A program made the translations under genes and the position numbers. 64,000 nt of DNA from Marinoscillum furvescens DSM 4134 (GTDB lineage Bacteria; Bacteroidota; Bacteroidia; Cytophagales; Cyclobacteriaceae): NCBI RefSeq assembly GCF_003386095.1, contig NZ_QREG01000002.1, positions 332,223 to 396,222 of the forward strand, read 5' to 3'. Below, in pieces: positions 43,948 to 54,428 of the stretch; position 1 is the stretch's first letter; each line of letters starts with the position of its first letter. Under the pieces are notes generated by a model. The model saw only the letters and a program-made list of their open reading frames with translations, was not told the DNA's origin and did no database searches.

Positions 43948-46900
43948 CTACAGTCCCGCCTTATGCGCCTTGTAATCACTTGGGTTTACCCCAAATAGCG
44001 CTTTGAATTTTTCACGGAAATATTTGGCGTCATTGATACCTACAGCAAAAGCGACCTGCCCGATGGACAGCTCATCCTGCAAGATAAGTTCAGCAGCACG
44101 GGACAGCCTTACATCCCGAATAAACTGGACGGCTGAACGGCCCGTAAGTTCCTTGATCCTTTTATAAAAAGCCGATTGGCTCATTCCTACCTGCCTGGTA
44201 AGTTCACTAACAGAAAAGTCCTCATTGGTCAGGTTTTCGAGCACAATTCTCCTAAGGTTTTCCAGAAACTGATACTCCGCACCAGGCAGCTCTACCAGAG
44301 CCGCATCTTGCTGCAAGCCCTGCAGGTAATAATTTTTATACTTGCTGCGGATGTCCAGTATACTATTGATTTTTCCGATCAGCAATCGAGGATTGAACGG
44401 CTTAGTGATATAATCCTGAGCGCCCGAGTCGATGCCCTGCACTTCATACAAGGTGGACGTGCGTGCCGTAAGCAGGATCACCGGAATGAACGAGCAGTTA
44501 GAATTAGCCCTGATTTTTAGCAACATTTCTATGCCATCCATTTTAGGCATCATCACATCGCTTACGATCAAATCCGGCAATAGTTCTTCGGCCAGTTTCA
44601 GGCCTATCTCACCATTTTTGGCATGTTTGGTACGAAAGCGCCCACGCAGACATTTCTGAATATAGGCTGCTACTTCCGGATTGTCTTCCACTACCAGAAT
44701 TAGGGGCTTGTGGAGGTCCGGCCGGTTGGCTGCTGGTGCATTTTCCGTGTCGCCATCATTTTCCTGCAAATTCATGTAGGCATTGAGGTTTTCACTGTCG
44801 TGAAATTCTTCAATGAGCTGATCAGCGGTCAGGTGCGTGGTACCGAAAGGCATTTTGATCACGAAAGTTGAGCCGTGTCCTTCTTTGCTTTTTACAGAAA
44901 TCTCACCCTTGTGTTGCTGTACAATGTTTTTGACCAGGGCTAGTCCAATTCCCGTACCTTGTATTTCCAGCTGGTTGAGCGCCCTGACCTGATAAAACCG
45001 ATCAAAGACCTTTTGTAACTCCTCACTACTCATGCCCGCCCCAGTGTCGGATACGGATATTTGGAGAAAATTATCTTTGAGTTGCCCTGACTCATACACG
45101 GCCGCCTGGTGCTGATTACCCACTGTACGGACATCTACTCGGATTTCACCTCCCTGCTGAGTAAACTTATGAGCATTAGACATGAGGTTGGCCAACACGA
45201 TTTCAAACTTATCTCGATCGAACGTCAGTTTGATATCATCTGACACTGATTCGAAGTTGAGTTCTATTCCTTTGCGTTGTGCTTCATTCCGGAACAATGC
45301 GCAGACTTCTTTGACAAAGCGAACGATATTACCTTCGGCGGCCTGAAGGTTAACTTTACCCGACTCATACCGCCTAAATTCCAAAATCTGATTCGTTAGC
45401 CGAAGCAAACGATCAACGTTTTTATGCACCACGAGCAAGTCGCTCTGGCTGCTACTATCTATGCTTTCTTTATTGATGATATCTTCAAGCGGACCTTTGA
45501 TGAGAGTGAGTGGCGTCCTAATTTCATGAGAAATATTGGTAAACAACTTCAAGCGATCTTCGTTTTTCTGGTTTTCGATCTCCGAATCGGTCAGGTGCTT
45601 TTTTAAATCCGTTTGTTTGAAAATCAAATATCTGTAGGAGAGCAGGAGCAAAAAGAGAATGGCACCGTAAAGTATAAGTGCCCACCAGGTCAGGTACCAG
45701 GGTGGCAAAATCGTCACATACAGCTTCCTCACAGCACTCCAAAGCCCATCACCATTAGATGCTTTGGCATGTAAAGTGTATTGGCCCTCTTTGAGGTTGG
45801 CAAAGGTGATGTGACGGTTGGTGCTGGAGACCTCAACCCACTCCTCATTATAGCCCTCGAGCTTGTAGGCGTATTTATTTTTTTCGGGATTGCCGTGATG
45901 TACTGCCAGCATCGATATGGTGAATTCATTTTCTTCCGCTTCAAAAACCAATGCATCCATCTGGTTGAGGCTCACAGGTAAAATTACCCGATCGTTGACC
46001 TGCTGGCCTACGCCGACCTGGTGATTTAGAATACTCAACCGATCAAACATGAGCTGAGCAGGTATGGTATCCTGGCGAATTTCTGTTGGCTGGAAATAGT
46101 TGAGCCCATTTATCCCCCCAAAGAAAAGACGCCCCCCATTGCCCTTGTGTGCAGCACCTATTTTGAAGGAGTTGGACTGCAAGCCATCCTTGTAGTTGAA
46201 ATTATTGAGCACAGCTCCTTGTATGGGATCAAACTTACTAAGCCCGCGTCCTGCCAGCCACAAATACCCTTCGTCATCTACCAGTATAGACTCTATATCA
46301 TTGTCAGGCAAACCGTCTTGCACGGTATAGTATTCAAAAGCGACGACACCTGGTGAAGGATGGGTCATAACATTAAGTCCTCCACCTATCGTACCTACCC
46401 ATAGCCTACCATCTGCAGATTGCACCATCGGCCAGGTATATTCAGAGCTGATGCTGGTACTATCATCAGGCACATGGGTGTGGTGAAACACCTCTACCGT
46501 TTCATCATTTAGGGTTACCACCTCGATCAATCCACTCTCTATCGTTCCGAGGTACATTTTCTCATTTATTCGGTCGGCAAACAGGTAGGTGATGTTTGCC
46601 GTGGGCAAGAGCTTATCCGACAGCACAAAACCCTGCTTATCGGCCTGCAGCAGAAACACTCCCTGATCAAAGCTACTCACCCACACCCGGTCGAAATGAT
46701 CGACCGTAAGCCCGCTGATTTCATCACTTTCCACAGCCTGCACCGGATTGATTTGACTCCCCTCTTGCACGAAAAGGCCATGCCTGCGTGTTCCAATTAA
46801 CAGCCGGCCATCAGGCAGCTGCATAAAGCAAGTAATGTGCCTGTTGGCAAGTACCGTTTCTTCGCGGTGGTCACCGGCGTGATACTTCTTTACCACAGAC

Positions 46901-48000
46901 ATCCCACGTCGAGTGCCTACCAGCAGGTCTTCACCCTGCTCATGAATGGCTGTGATATAATTATCCGCCAGGTCAAATCCATTTTGTTTGTTGATTTCGT
47001 AAAAGGGTTTGCTGGATAAGTGGGTATGGTAAACTCCTGCTCCGGAGGTGGCTATCCATAGCTCATTAAACCCGTCTAGCAACAAATCATTAATTCGGTT
47101 GGTATTGAGCTTGCGATCTTCGGTATAAAAAACCGGCTCCTCATAAGTTCCCGACTCATTTTTCTGAAAATAGGCTACTCCTCCTGCATAAAATGCCACC
47201 CAAATGCCTCCTACCTTATCCTGCACCACATCTGTAACCTGCCCAAAACTTGAAAAATCGAAAGGTAGCTCCATTTTAACTCCCTCCTCCATGATGCGAA
47301 AAATTCCCTGATCAGCACAGGCAAAAATGTAGCCTTCTGAATCATTGCTCATTCCATGAACCTGTCCCAGAAGTGCCTCAACCGGCTCAATCTCCTGTGA
47401 ACCCATAGGATGGCGCAATACCTGGCCTTGAGTGGTGAGCATGAGTAGTGTATTTCCCAGTGCCCGGGTCTGTTGGATTTCCCAGGTATCTGGAAGCTGA
47501 TCTACAACACTCAAAAAAATGCCGTTTGGTGCTTCAATGAGCTGGTAAATCTCATGAGCTACCGAGCGTACATAAAACTCATTGCTACCACCCTGAAATA
47601 GCTCCACCACAGGTACAGCTCTACCATCGAGGCGATAGACCATCCGAAACTGATCTGCAGGCACATCGTACAGGAAGACTTCATTGCTTTCAGAAATCAG
47701 AAACAGCTTTCCAGCACCATTGCTTCGAACCTTTTTGGTTCGGTTGTTTATGAGACTATTGGGGTTGCTAAAGTCATGTTTAAACACACTCAGCTCATAC
47801 CCGTCGTACCGATTGAGGCCGCTATTGGTAGCGAGCCATATCAGCCCGTTTTCGTCTGCGCACACACTGCGAACATCACTGTGCGATAGGCCAGAGTTTA
47901 CCGTAAGGTTTTTAAACTTCTTCGTTTGAGCCCACAGGGGAGCAAACGAAAGTAAGAGTAAACTAAGGATACTGATTGATTTGATGAAAACCCCCGCCAT
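43948..48000 (-). CDS. Hybrid two-component system sensor-regulator (HTCS)
   Basis: A 1350-residue one-protein signalling system. Signal peptide (LSFAPLWAQ), then a periplasmic double beta-propeller built from two-component-propeller repeats (ENGLIWLATNSGLNRYDG, EGYLWLAGRGLSKFD). A Y_Y_Y domain follows (KYAYKLEGYNEEW), then one membrane helix near 770-795. The histidine kinase has H825 in ISHEIRTP and ATP-lid motifs DTGAGMS and GTGIGLALVK. The receiver starts near 1100 with phospho-acceptor D1148 (VSDVMMPKMDG) and Lys in ITKPF. The C-terminal AraC-type helix-turn-helix is about 1260-1350. Such regulators bind glycan fragments directly and activate SusCD loci. It probably controls locus 2. A 67-bp copy of its 3' end lies at 61921-61987. 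Confidence 0.95.
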   Translation of the reverse strand: MAGVFIKSISILSLLLLSFAPLWAQTKKFKNLTVNSGLSHSDVRSVCADENGLIWLATNSGLNRYDGYELSVFKHDFSNPNSLINNRTKKVRSNGAGKLFLISESNEVFLYDVPADQFRMVYRLDGRAVPVVELFQGGSNEFYVRSVAHEIYQLIEAPNGIFLSVVDQLPDTWEIQQTRALGNTLLMLTTQGQVLRHPMGSQEIEPVEALLGQVHGMSNDSEGYIFACADQGIFRIMEEGVKMELPFDFSSFGQVTDVVQDKVGGIWVAFYAGGVAYFQKNESGTYEEPVFYTEDRKLNTNRINDLLLDGFNELWIATSGAGVYHTHLSSKPFYEINKQNGFDLADNYITAIHEQGEDLLVGTRRGMSVVKKYHAGDHREETVLANRHITCFMQLPDGRLLIGTRRHGLFVQEGSQINPVQAVESDEISGLTVDHFDRVWVSSFDQGVFLLQADKQGFVLSDKLLPTANITYLFADRINEKMYLGTIESGLIEVVTLNDETVEVFHHTHVPDDSTSISSEYTWPMVQSADGRLWVGTIGGGLNVMTHPSPGVVAFEYYTVQDGLPDNDIESILVDDEGYLWLAGRGLSKFDPIQGAVLNNFNYKDGLQSNSFKIGAAHKGNGGRLFFGGINGLNYFQPTEIRQDTIPAQLMFDRLSILNHQVGVGQQVNDRVILPVSLNQMDALVFEAEENEFTISMLAVHHGNPEKNKYAYKLEGYNEEWVEVSSTNRHITFANLKEGQYTLHAKASNGDGLWSAVRKLYVTILPPWYLTWWALILYGAILFLLLLSYRYLIFKQTDLKKHLTDSEIENQKNEDRLKLFTNISHEIRTPLTLIKGPLEDIINKESIDSSSQSDLLVVHKNVDRLLRLTNQILEFRRYESGKVNLQAAEGNIVRFVKEVCALFRNEAQRKGIELNFESVSDDIKLTFDRDKFEIVLANLMSNAHKFTQQGGEIRVDVRTVGNQHQAAVYESGQLKDNFLQISVSDTGAGMSSEELQKVFDRFYQVRALNQLEIQGTGIGLALVKNIVQQHKGEISVKSKEGHGSTFVIKMPFGTTHLTADQLIEEFHDSENLNAYMNLQENDGDTENAPAANRPDLHKPLILVVEDNPEVAAYIQKCLRGRFRTKHAKNGEIGLKLAEELLPDLIVSDVMMPKMDGIEMLLKIRANSNCSFIPVILLTARTSTLYEVQGIDSGAQDYITKPFNPRLLIGKINSILDIRSKYKNYYLQGLQQDAALVELPGAEYQFLENLRRIVLENLTNEDFSVSELTRQVGMSQSAFYKRIKELTGRSAVQFIRDVRLSRAAELILQDELSIGQVAFAVGINDAKYFREKFKALFGVNPSDYKAHKAGL

Positions 48001-48050
48001 TGTGAAATTTTTAAAAATATCTCAATCTAAAGAAGCCAACAAACTAATCC

Positions 48051-48209
48051 CTAAAAAATAAATAGATATATTAAAAGAACACAAAAAACACTGATCACCA
48101 CTCCAAAAATATACACCGAAATATTTACAATCCGGAGCTTCCTTTTGGAGTCTTGTTCATTGGGGGCTTGCCCGGAGTTGGGCAGCATTCGAAACAGGAC
48201 ATTTTTCAT
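48051..48209 (-). CDS. Possible small single-span membrane protein
   Basis: A 52-residue frame from the ATG at 48209 (MKNVLFRMLPNSGQ) with charged middle KRKLR and one hydrophobic segment (VNISVYIFGVVISVFCVLL). It lies between the locus-2 terminator and the regulator gene. Composition fits a small membrane protein, but there is no family match I recognise and no clear ribosome site, so it may be chance. Confidence 0.25.
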   Translation of the reverse strand: MKNVLFRMLPNSGQAPNEQDSKRKLRIVNISVYIFGVVISVFCVLLIYLFIF

Positions 48210-48360
48210 TTTACCATGGTTTTGTCCAACAGTGCTCCATAGATGTACCAGGCGGTATTTTCCCAGTGAAAATCCGAATCGCAGCACGAACTTTGGCGGC
48301 TACTTTTCTTACAAAAACATGTTGGGAGTGGTCGAAAAAGACTCCACTTTGTGCTAGAGT

Positions 48361-48389
48361 GGCTACCAGAAAGCACACTTCTGGTAGCC
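48361..48389 (-). terminator. Hairpin terminator after the locus-2 surface lipoprotein
   Basis: A perfect 11-bp stem, GGCTACCAGAA and TTCTGGTAGCC, with a 7-nt loop, 24 nt beyond the stop at 48414. A T5 run follows about 25 nt later on the minus strand, so termination may use a second small stem. Confidence 0.7.
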
Positions 48390-48413
48390 GACAATGCATA
48401 GTAGTCTTCTTTT

Positions 48414-49742
48414 TTATTGGGCAAATAAGCTTCTCCAGTCATTCGCCACACGGATGCCATCAAAGGCGGCCGCATGCTTATTCTGGTCACCAAGCAGAAT
48501 GACTGCATTGATATTCACATCACCTCCTGCAGTATCTACCGCATATGGAGTTGCAGGCTCTGTAGTAAAGTCTTCACCTTCTTCAAACACGTACAAGTAA
48601 GCTTCCGAGTTGGACTGCTCAGCGGTAGGCTCCACTCCCTGATCGGCTTCCTCATTGTCTGTTTGCACCACTTTGAGCACTACCAGATAAGTAGCACCCA
48701 GTTCGCGAGCTTTCGCTCCTTCAGGTACTACCAGGTCTCCCCAGATTCCGCCAACTCCAATTCGCTTGTGCAAGCCGAAATAGTACTTTTGTACGTCATT
48801 TTCCACTACACCTTTGATGGCCATTTTAGCACCCCATTCGGATGCTACCGAAGACGCCTCACTCTGTGTATTGTCACCATCATAGATCACCTTGCCCAAC
48901 GAAAGGTAGCGTCTCACACCTGTGGCAGCCTCTAGTTCATTCAGGGTGAAATTGAATGCGCAGTAGTACGTATTCGGCTTATAGGTCTGGTCATCCAGAG
49001 AGGTAGTCACATCCGACTCCAAAAAGCGCCTGGTCACATTGAGAAATGTGGTACCTGTTTCGCTATCCGTAGAGTTATCAAAAGTAAGTGAGCCACCTAC
49101 CCCATTGCCCACAAATCCGGAAATGGTCTGATCCGCAGAAGCTTCTGTAAATGCCTGACCATTGCCATTTACCTGTATCCAGCTATCCATTATAAAGGCA
49201 TTATTGAGGTTGTTATCCACTACCTTGAAGTTGTCAAAATCTTCGGCAAGAAGAAGGGTAGACACCTCATCATTTTCAATAAATACAGATATCCCTGCAG
49301 CACCAGAAAGGCTAATTTCACCAAGGGCTGTCGGTTTGATCACAATCAGTTTGTCATCATCTATGGCTTCATTGTCCACAGGAGCTATACTGAACGTGGC
49401 GGTTTGCTCGCCTTCCAAAACCTCCAGAGTCACCGATCCTGCCGAAGCATCGGGAGTGGAGGTATAATGCTCGCCGTACACTGCATTCTCAGAGGTTACC
49501 TCCAAGGTAATTGCGATGGTTTGCGTGGCAGGGATGTCCAGGTTGAGAGTAATAGACTGAGCTGCGCTATTTTCAGCTATGATCACTGAGGACTCATCAA
49601 ACGAAACCGCTGAAGGATCCGGTGGTGCGGGTTGTTCGGATTCGCATCCGAGCAGTAGTCCTACACTTAGCGCAGCGATGGCCGACTTTAGGGGATTGAG
49701 TTTATTGAGCATATTCTTTTGCATTTTAGTTATGGTTTTCAT
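48414..49742 (-). CDS. Surface lipoprotein with Calx-beta-like domain, probable glycan-binding protein
   Basis: A 442-residue lipoprotein (lipobox GLLLGCESE). The N-terminal part (about 40-165) resembles a Calx-beta or immunoglobulin-like fold (ITLEVTSENAVYGEHYT, ATFSIAPVDNEAIDDDKLIVI). The C-terminal part (about 170-440) is beta-rich with EDFDNFKVVDNNLN, TYYCAFNFTLNELEAATG and FDGIRVANDWRSLF, like laminin-G-type jelly rolls seen in surface glycan-binding proteins. It follows SusD by 1 nt, the usual slot for a glycan-binding protein, and ends the unit with a terminator. No catalytic residues are recognisable. Ligand unknown. ATGs at 49724 and 49712 are alternative starts. Confidence 0.75.
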   Translation of the reverse strand: MKTITKMQKNMLNKLNPLKSAIAALSVGLLLGCESEQPAPPDPSAVSFDESSVIIAENSAAQSITLNLDIPATQTIAITLEVTSENAVYGEHYTSTPDASAGSVTLEVLEGEQTATFSIAPVDNEAIDDDKLIVIKPTALGEISLSGAAGISVFIENDEVSTLLLAEDFDNFKVVDNNLNNAFIMDSWIQVNGNGQAFTEASADQTISGFVGNGVGGSLTFDNSTDSETGTTFLNVTRRFLESDVTTSLDDQTYKPNTYYCAFNFTLNELEAATGVRRYLSLGKVIYDGDNTQSEASSVASEWGAKMAIKGVVENDVQKYYFGLHKRIGVGGIWGDLVVPEGAKARELGATYLVVLKVVQTDNEEADQGVEPTAEQSNSEAYLYVFEEGEDFTTEPATPYAVDTAGGDVNINAVILLGDQNKHAAAFDGIRVANDWRSLFAQ

Positions 49743-49743
49743 T

Positions 49744-51321
49744 TTATTTTCCCCACTGAGGGTTAAGTTCTAATTCTGTAAAAGGTATGGGAAAGAGCAG
49801 TTGCTCCTGAGTGAGTGGCTGGTCTCCTGCTCTGGAGCTATAGCCGAAAGATGCCGTGACAAACTCTATGAATTTGTCATGCCGTATGAGGTCTTCGCGT
49901 CTTTTGCCTTCCAGGCCAAACTCCCAGCCGCGTTCTTGCAAAATGGCACTTCTAATAGCCGCCTGGTCTGCCGTTGGGAGCTCACCTTGGATGTCTCCCA
50001 GTCCGGCGCGATGACGCACCCTGTTGATTTTTTCAAAAACATCAGGAGAAGGCCCGTTCAGTTCATTGAGTGCTTCAGCCCAGGCTAGCAATACATCTGC
50101 ATAGCGAAATACAGGCAGGTTGTTGTTGTGAAAGATGTCCGTATTTAAGTAAACATCCTCTGAATTTGCATCTGGATGTGGGTACTTATTGGAGAAATAC
50201 AAGCGATCACTTCCACTGGCGCCTGGCCCCGGGTACCTCACGGTATCTGTACCGCTGATGTATCGGATCACATTTTTACCATCTGGGCCGGGAGATTTCA
50301 CCGTGTCACCGAGATTAGCCGCCAAACTGCTCAACCAAAACTGCCTACAGCCCTCACTCCATCGGGCATCCGCTGAATCGTAAGAGAAAAAGAAGTCCCT
50401 TTCTAAATGCCACACCCCTCCAAAGCCACGCCAGTCGGTCTGAAAGTCATACATATACACAGCCATATCACACGAACCCGACGACAGCTCTCCGATGCTA
50501 CCACGCCCAAACGGTGTGCCTGTAGCCATGACATTGAAGATCACTTCAGAATTGAAGGGCTGCCCCAGCTGCCAGAGCGTCATGAAATCAGGCTCAAGTG
50601 CATACCTATCCAGGGCCTCTATACGCTCTGCCGTAGTTACTACATCTTGCCATTCTTTTCGTCGGAGGTGGGTTTTGAGCTTGAGCATAAGCGCTGCTCC
50701 ACGAGTGATAGCACCGGGGCGTGCATCAGGAGCTTCCACGGATAGTAACGATATGGCTATCTCCATCTCGTCCAAAATAAATTGCTCTATTTCCGCTATG
50801 GCGGTAAGTGGTGGTGCATCGGCCTGTCTAAAATCCGGACTAATAGTCAGCACCACATCTCCATACAACGAAGTGAGGTCATAGTAGCCAAGGGCTCGCA
50901 AGAAACGCAACTCACCTTCCACCTGATTGATGAAGTCTTCTTCAAAATCACCCTCCAGATTGGCCAGCAAGTTGTTTGCCCGAAAGATCATGGAGTAGAT
51001 ATCCGTATAGGTACCCCTAATGATGTTGTTGTTGGCATCTCCTTCGAAACTATCTAGCGGGCCAGGAAAATTAGTAGCTCTGATCTGGTCTGTGGGGATG
51101 TCTTGAAGGTAATAAAACAAGCGACCATAATAACCTCCGGGGCGCTGACCTAATAGTCCGGAATATACACCTGCCAGCGCGGAGTTGACATCTGAGGTGG
51201 TTTCCAGCGTGGCTGCTGTGGTCACAGAACTCAGCTCTTCGTCCAGAAAATCCTGGCACCCAGTCATCAGCATGGCAACTATACCTAAAAGATAGATTCG
51301 TAATTTCATGATCGTTAGCAT
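49744..51321 (-). CDS. SusD/RagB-family nutrient-binding lipoprotein (locus 2)
   Basis: A SusD homologue of about 525 residues with lipobox LMTGCQDFLDEELS. Hallmarks include SDVNSALAGVYSGLLGQ, FRYADVLLAWAEALNELNGPSPDVFEKINRVRHRAGL, and the C-terminal ILQERGWEFGLEGKRREDLIRHDKF plus LFPIPFTELELNP. The first ATG overlaps the SusC stop by one base (TAATG at 51321), giving translational coupling. An ATG at 51309 (MKLRIYLLG) gives a shorter signal and may be the true start. It binds the glycan with its SusC partner at the outer membrane. Confidence 0.95.
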   Translation of the reverse strand: MLTIMKLRIYLLGIVAMLMTGCQDFLDEELSSVTTAATLETTSDVNSALAGVYSGLLGQRPGGYYGRLFYYLQDIPTDQIRATNFPGPLDSFEGDANNNIIRGTYTDIYSMIFRANNLLANLEGDFEEDFINQVEGELRFLRALGYYDLTSLYGDVVLTISPDFRQADAPPLTAIAEIEQFILDEMEIAISLLSVEAPDARPGAITRGAALMLKLKTHLRRKEWQDVVTTAERIEALDRYALEPDFMTLWQLGQPFNSEVIFNVMATGTPFGRGSIGELSSGSCDMAVYMYDFQTDWRGFGGVWHLERDFFFSYDSADARWSEGCRQFWLSSLAANLGDTVKSPGPDGKNVIRYISGTDTVRYPGPGASGSDRLYFSNKYPHPDANSEDVYLNTDIFHNNNLPVFRYADVLLAWAEALNELNGPSPDVFEKINRVRHRAGLGDIQGELPTADQAAIRSAILQERGWEFGLEGKRREDLIRHDKFIEFVTASFGYSSRAGDQPLTQEQLLFPIPFTELELNPQWGK

Positions 51322-54300
51322 TAAAAAGTGATCTTCAATGAACCAATGTAATTTCTGCTTTGGGGGTGGGCATTATAATCCAGCCCAAGTGCAGCATTCG
51401 ACCCGCCGGTACTTAGCTCTGGATCAAACCCTTTGTATCCCGTGATGGTCAACATGTTTTGGGCTGTAGCCGAAAGTGTGAGCTCACTGATAAACGGGAT
51501 ATTGAACCGGTCGGTCACGGTATAGGATAAGGTGAGATTTTGTACCCGCAGGTACGAGGCATCCTCCACGAAAATATCGTTTACAAAAGAGCCGTGACGT
51601 GTATTTCCCCACGCAAATGATCGGGCAATGTCTGAATCACTGTTTACGACAGACCACCTGTTCTCTGCTGCTTTCCAAAAGATATTTTCACCCCGTGCTC
51701 TGTTCATATTCAGGCGATCTACATCCAGGGCTCCGGTGAGCTGTATGTCTAGTGATAGCGCCTTATAGGACAGTCGCGTGTTGAGCCCCACGATATATAC
51801 CGGAAGCCCGCTGCCCAGCACCGTTCGGTCGTTTTCATCGATGATGCCGTTACCATCCAGGTCTTTAAACAAATAGTCGCCAGGTTCTGAGTTGGGCTGC
51901 AAGCCATCCGGTTGTAACTCAGGATCGTCTACCTGAAGTATCCGGTCGGCCTTGTACCCAAAAAAGGTGCTCACAGGGCGCCCCACGATGAGCAGGTTGT
52001 ACGGATAAGTCTGTCCGCCAAACCCGGTATTACCATTAGCCAGCAAGGTATCAGCACCTCCCACGAGGCTTTCTACGTGGTTTTTATTGTAGCTAAAATT
52101 GGCATTTACTCTCAAGCTCAGGTCTCTGGCTACCTGCACATTTCCTACAATGCCCAGTTCTACACCATAGTTTCTGACAGAGCCATCCGTAACCGTTTGC
52201 ACTTCAAATCCCGAATACAGCGAAACGGGCCGCTGGTAGATGAGGTTGTTGGTGAGTTTGTTGTAATAATCCAGAGTAAAGGTCCACTTATCATTCAGAA
52301 TTGATGCATCCGCTCCTACATTGATCTGATCGGTTCGCTCCCATTGCAAGTCAGGGTTGGGGATATTTAATGGCGCCAGACCGATCACATCGTCTACACC
52401 ATTGTAAGTATAGGTAGACCACAAAGACCCTAGCTTCGCCTGGCTGTCACCTTCCGAAATCCCGAGGAAATTCCCCGTTTGGCCCCAGCCTACACGAAGC
52501 TTTAGCGAAGAATGATCGGGCATAAAAGCCATAAAGGGCTCATTGGATAGCTTCCAACCTACTGCTGCAGAGGGAAACACACCCCAGCGATTGGCTTTCG
52601 GGAAAGGGGACGCCCCATCGCGACGTACGGATGCCGTAAACAAATATTTTTCTTTCAGGGAATAGTTGGCCCGTACCAGAAATGACATGATCTGCCAGGA
52701 AGTTTTCTGACTAACAGGTGTTCCAATCACATTACCTCCTCCCAGGTCATAAAAAGTGGTCCCTTCTGTCGCAAATCCACTCGCACTGGAGGTGTACCTT
52801 TCTACATCGTTTTCCTGAGTAGAGAAACCTGCCAGATAGGTCATCTTATCGGTGGCATTGATTTGCCACTTGTATTCGAGCAGGTGCTCCACCAGCGCAT
52901 TGGTGCGCTGCAGTGTGGTTACAGTAGCTGCTCCCCCAAAGCCCTGGGCATCGGGTTCTCCTCCCTGCACATTGAAAGGTATAAACTCTCCCCTTCGTGA
53001 GGTCTCGAATGAAAATCCCGCATTTACTTTATATGTAAAGTTTTCAGTAAAGGAATATTCGGCAGAAGCGTTGGTGTAGATCGTGTATTTGCGGTCTTCT
53101 TTCACCACATCCAAAATATCGGGCAAGGGGTTTCGGGCCTGCCCCAGCTGCGCGGGCACATCTCCATAAGTACCATCTGCATTGTAGGCCGGTATCAATG
53201 GATTGGTATACAGTATCAGGCTTACCACCGAACTTCTATCATTGGCAGTACCGTTGAAATTGTGAAAATTAGCCCGTATGGCCGAGGCTTTTACGGAGGT
53301 ATACAGCTTCAGCTTTTTTACAGCCTTGTTGGTAAGGGTCAGTGTCGCATTTACCCGATCAAAATTGGTGTTTTCTAATACGCCATCTCTGGTGGTATAG
53401 CCCAGTGATACATAGGAATTTGTCGTTTTAGTTCCGGTACTCAGGCTTAGGTTATGGTTTTGAAACACCGCATTTCTAAATGCCATATCTATCCAGTCTG
53501 TACCGCTGCCTATAGAGTCTAGCGCCTCACTGGAGTAAGGAGGGATATTACCATTTTCCAATGCAATTTCATTTTCTATGCGTGCCAGCGCACTGGCCGA
53601 TGCATACTCAAAAGGTTTAATAATCTGCTGAAAACCTATTTGATTGGAATACTGAAAGGAAGCAGTGCCCTCGCGTCCTTCTTTGGTTGTGATCAAAACG
53701 ACTCCATTGGCACCACGAACTCCATAGATTGCGGTGGCTGAGGCATCCTTCAGGATATCCATGCGTGCTATGTCATTGGGGTTGATGTTTAGCCCCACTC
53801 CTTCTGGTAATGGAAAGCCATCCACCACGTAAAGCGGTTCACTGGACAGGTTGATCGAGTTGCTTCCGCGAATACGCACTTTGGGGGTGGCATTAGGATC
53901 AGCGCCATTTGACTGCACCACGATCACGCCGGCTTGTTTGCCTTGCAGTGCCTGACCTGGGTCCATCACAATGCCTTTGTTGAAGTCCTTATTGGTAATA
54001 GACGAAACTGCTCCAGTCAGATCACTTTTCTTTTCGGTGCCATAGCCGATGACGACTACTTCCTCCAAAGATTCCACGTCCGTATCCAGGGAAATATTGA
54101 TCAGGGATCGCCCATTTACTTTAACCTGGCGTTCCACAAAGCCTACATACGAAACCGTAAGTTCCGGATTATCAGAGGTAAGCTTGAGGGAGTAGTTTCC
54201 TTCTATATCTGTTACGGTTCCATTTTGTGTGCCCAGTTCCATTACTGTAGCACCGGGCAGGCCTTCTCCGGTATCGTCTGTCACCTGTCCGGAAACGATC

Positions 54301-54428
54301 TGTTGCGCCTGTGTCTTGGTCACCAGCAACAGGAAAATAACCTGAAGCAATACCTTACAGTGCTTGATACTTCCACTCGAAAACAAGCGGTGCAATCCTG
54401 GCTTCATATCTATTGCAACATTTATCAT
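51321..54428 (-). CDS. SusC/RagA-family TonB-dependent outer-membrane transporter (locus 2)
   Basis: A 1035-residue TonB-dependent transporter. A long n-region precedes the hydrophobic signal (VLLQVIFLLLVTKTQAQQ). The ATG at 54407 is an alternative. The carboxypeptidase-like domain (VSGQVTDDTGEGLPGATVMEL), TonB-box region (EEVVVIGYGTEKKSDLTGA), plug (DPGQALQGKQAGVIV, DIARMDILKDASATAIYGVRGANG) and barrel are complete, and the chain ends in Phe (IGSLKITF). It is the second gene after the GH2 beta-galactosidase, separated by 115 nt. It imports oligosaccharides generated by the secreted locus-2 enzymes. Confidence 0.96.
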   Translation of the reverse strand: MINVAIDMKPGLHRLFSSGSIKHCKVLLQVIFLLLVTKTQAQQIVSGQVTDDTGEGLPGATVMELGTQNGTVTDIEGNYSLKLTSDNPELTVSYVGFVERQVKVNGRSLINISLDTDVESLEEVVVIGYGTEKKSDLTGAVSSITNKDFNKGIVMDPGQALQGKQAGVIVVQSNGADPNATPKVRIRGSNSINLSSEPLYVVDGFPLPEGVGLNINPNDIARMDILKDASATAIYGVRGANGVVLITTKEGREGTASFQYSNQIGFQQIIKPFEYASASALARIENEIALENGNIPPYSSEALDSIGSGTDWIDMAFRNAVFQNHNLSLSTGTKTTNSYVSLGYTTRDGVLENTNFDRVNATLTLTNKAVKKLKLYTSVKASAIRANFHNFNGTANDRSSVVSLILYTNPLIPAYNADGTYGDVPAQLGQARNPLPDILDVVKEDRKYTIYTNASAEYSFTENFTYKVNAGFSFETSRRGEFIPFNVQGGEPDAQGFGGAATVTTLQRTNALVEHLLEYKWQINATDKMTYLAGFSTQENDVERYTSSASGFATEGTTFYDLGGGNVIGTPVSQKTSWQIMSFLVRANYSLKEKYLFTASVRRDGASPFPKANRWGVFPSAAVGWKLSNEPFMAFMPDHSSLKLRVGWGQTGNFLGISEGDSQAKLGSLWSTYTYNGVDDVIGLAPLNIPNPDLQWERTDQINVGADASILNDKWTFTLDYYNKLTNNLIYQRPVSLYSGFEVQTVTDGSVRNYGVELGIVGNVQVARDLSLRVNANFSYNKNHVESLVGGADTLLANGNTGFGGQTYPYNLLIVGRPVSTFFGYKADRILQVDDPELQPDGLQPNSEPGDYLFKDLDGNGIIDENDRTVLGSGLPVYIVGLNTRLSYKALSLDIQLTGALDVDRLNMNRARGENIFWKAAENRWSVVNSDSDIARSFAWGNTRHGSFVNDIFVEDASYLRVQNLTLSYTVTDRFNIPFISELTLSATAQNMLTITGYKGFDPELSTGGSNAALGLDYNAHPQSRNYIGSLKITF

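Larger units (their letters stand above)
48001..48413. other. Gap between the locus-2 SusCD unit and the hybrid regulator
   Basis: Contains the terminator at 48361-48389, the doubtful small membrane protein, and about 50 nt of very AT-rich leader before the regulator start. The regulator promoter should be here or inside the small ORF; no clean TAnnTTTG element was found. Confidence 0.5.

Noticed and set aside
44176..44659. Plus-strand frames opposite the regulator C-terminus
   Set aside because: Antisense to well-conserved receiver and helix-turn-helix domains; no coding features.
48145..48357. Plus-strand 70-residue frame before the surface lipoprotein terminator
   Set aside because: Cysteine- and serine-rich random-looking composition that runs up to the terminator; no start signal or homologue recognised.
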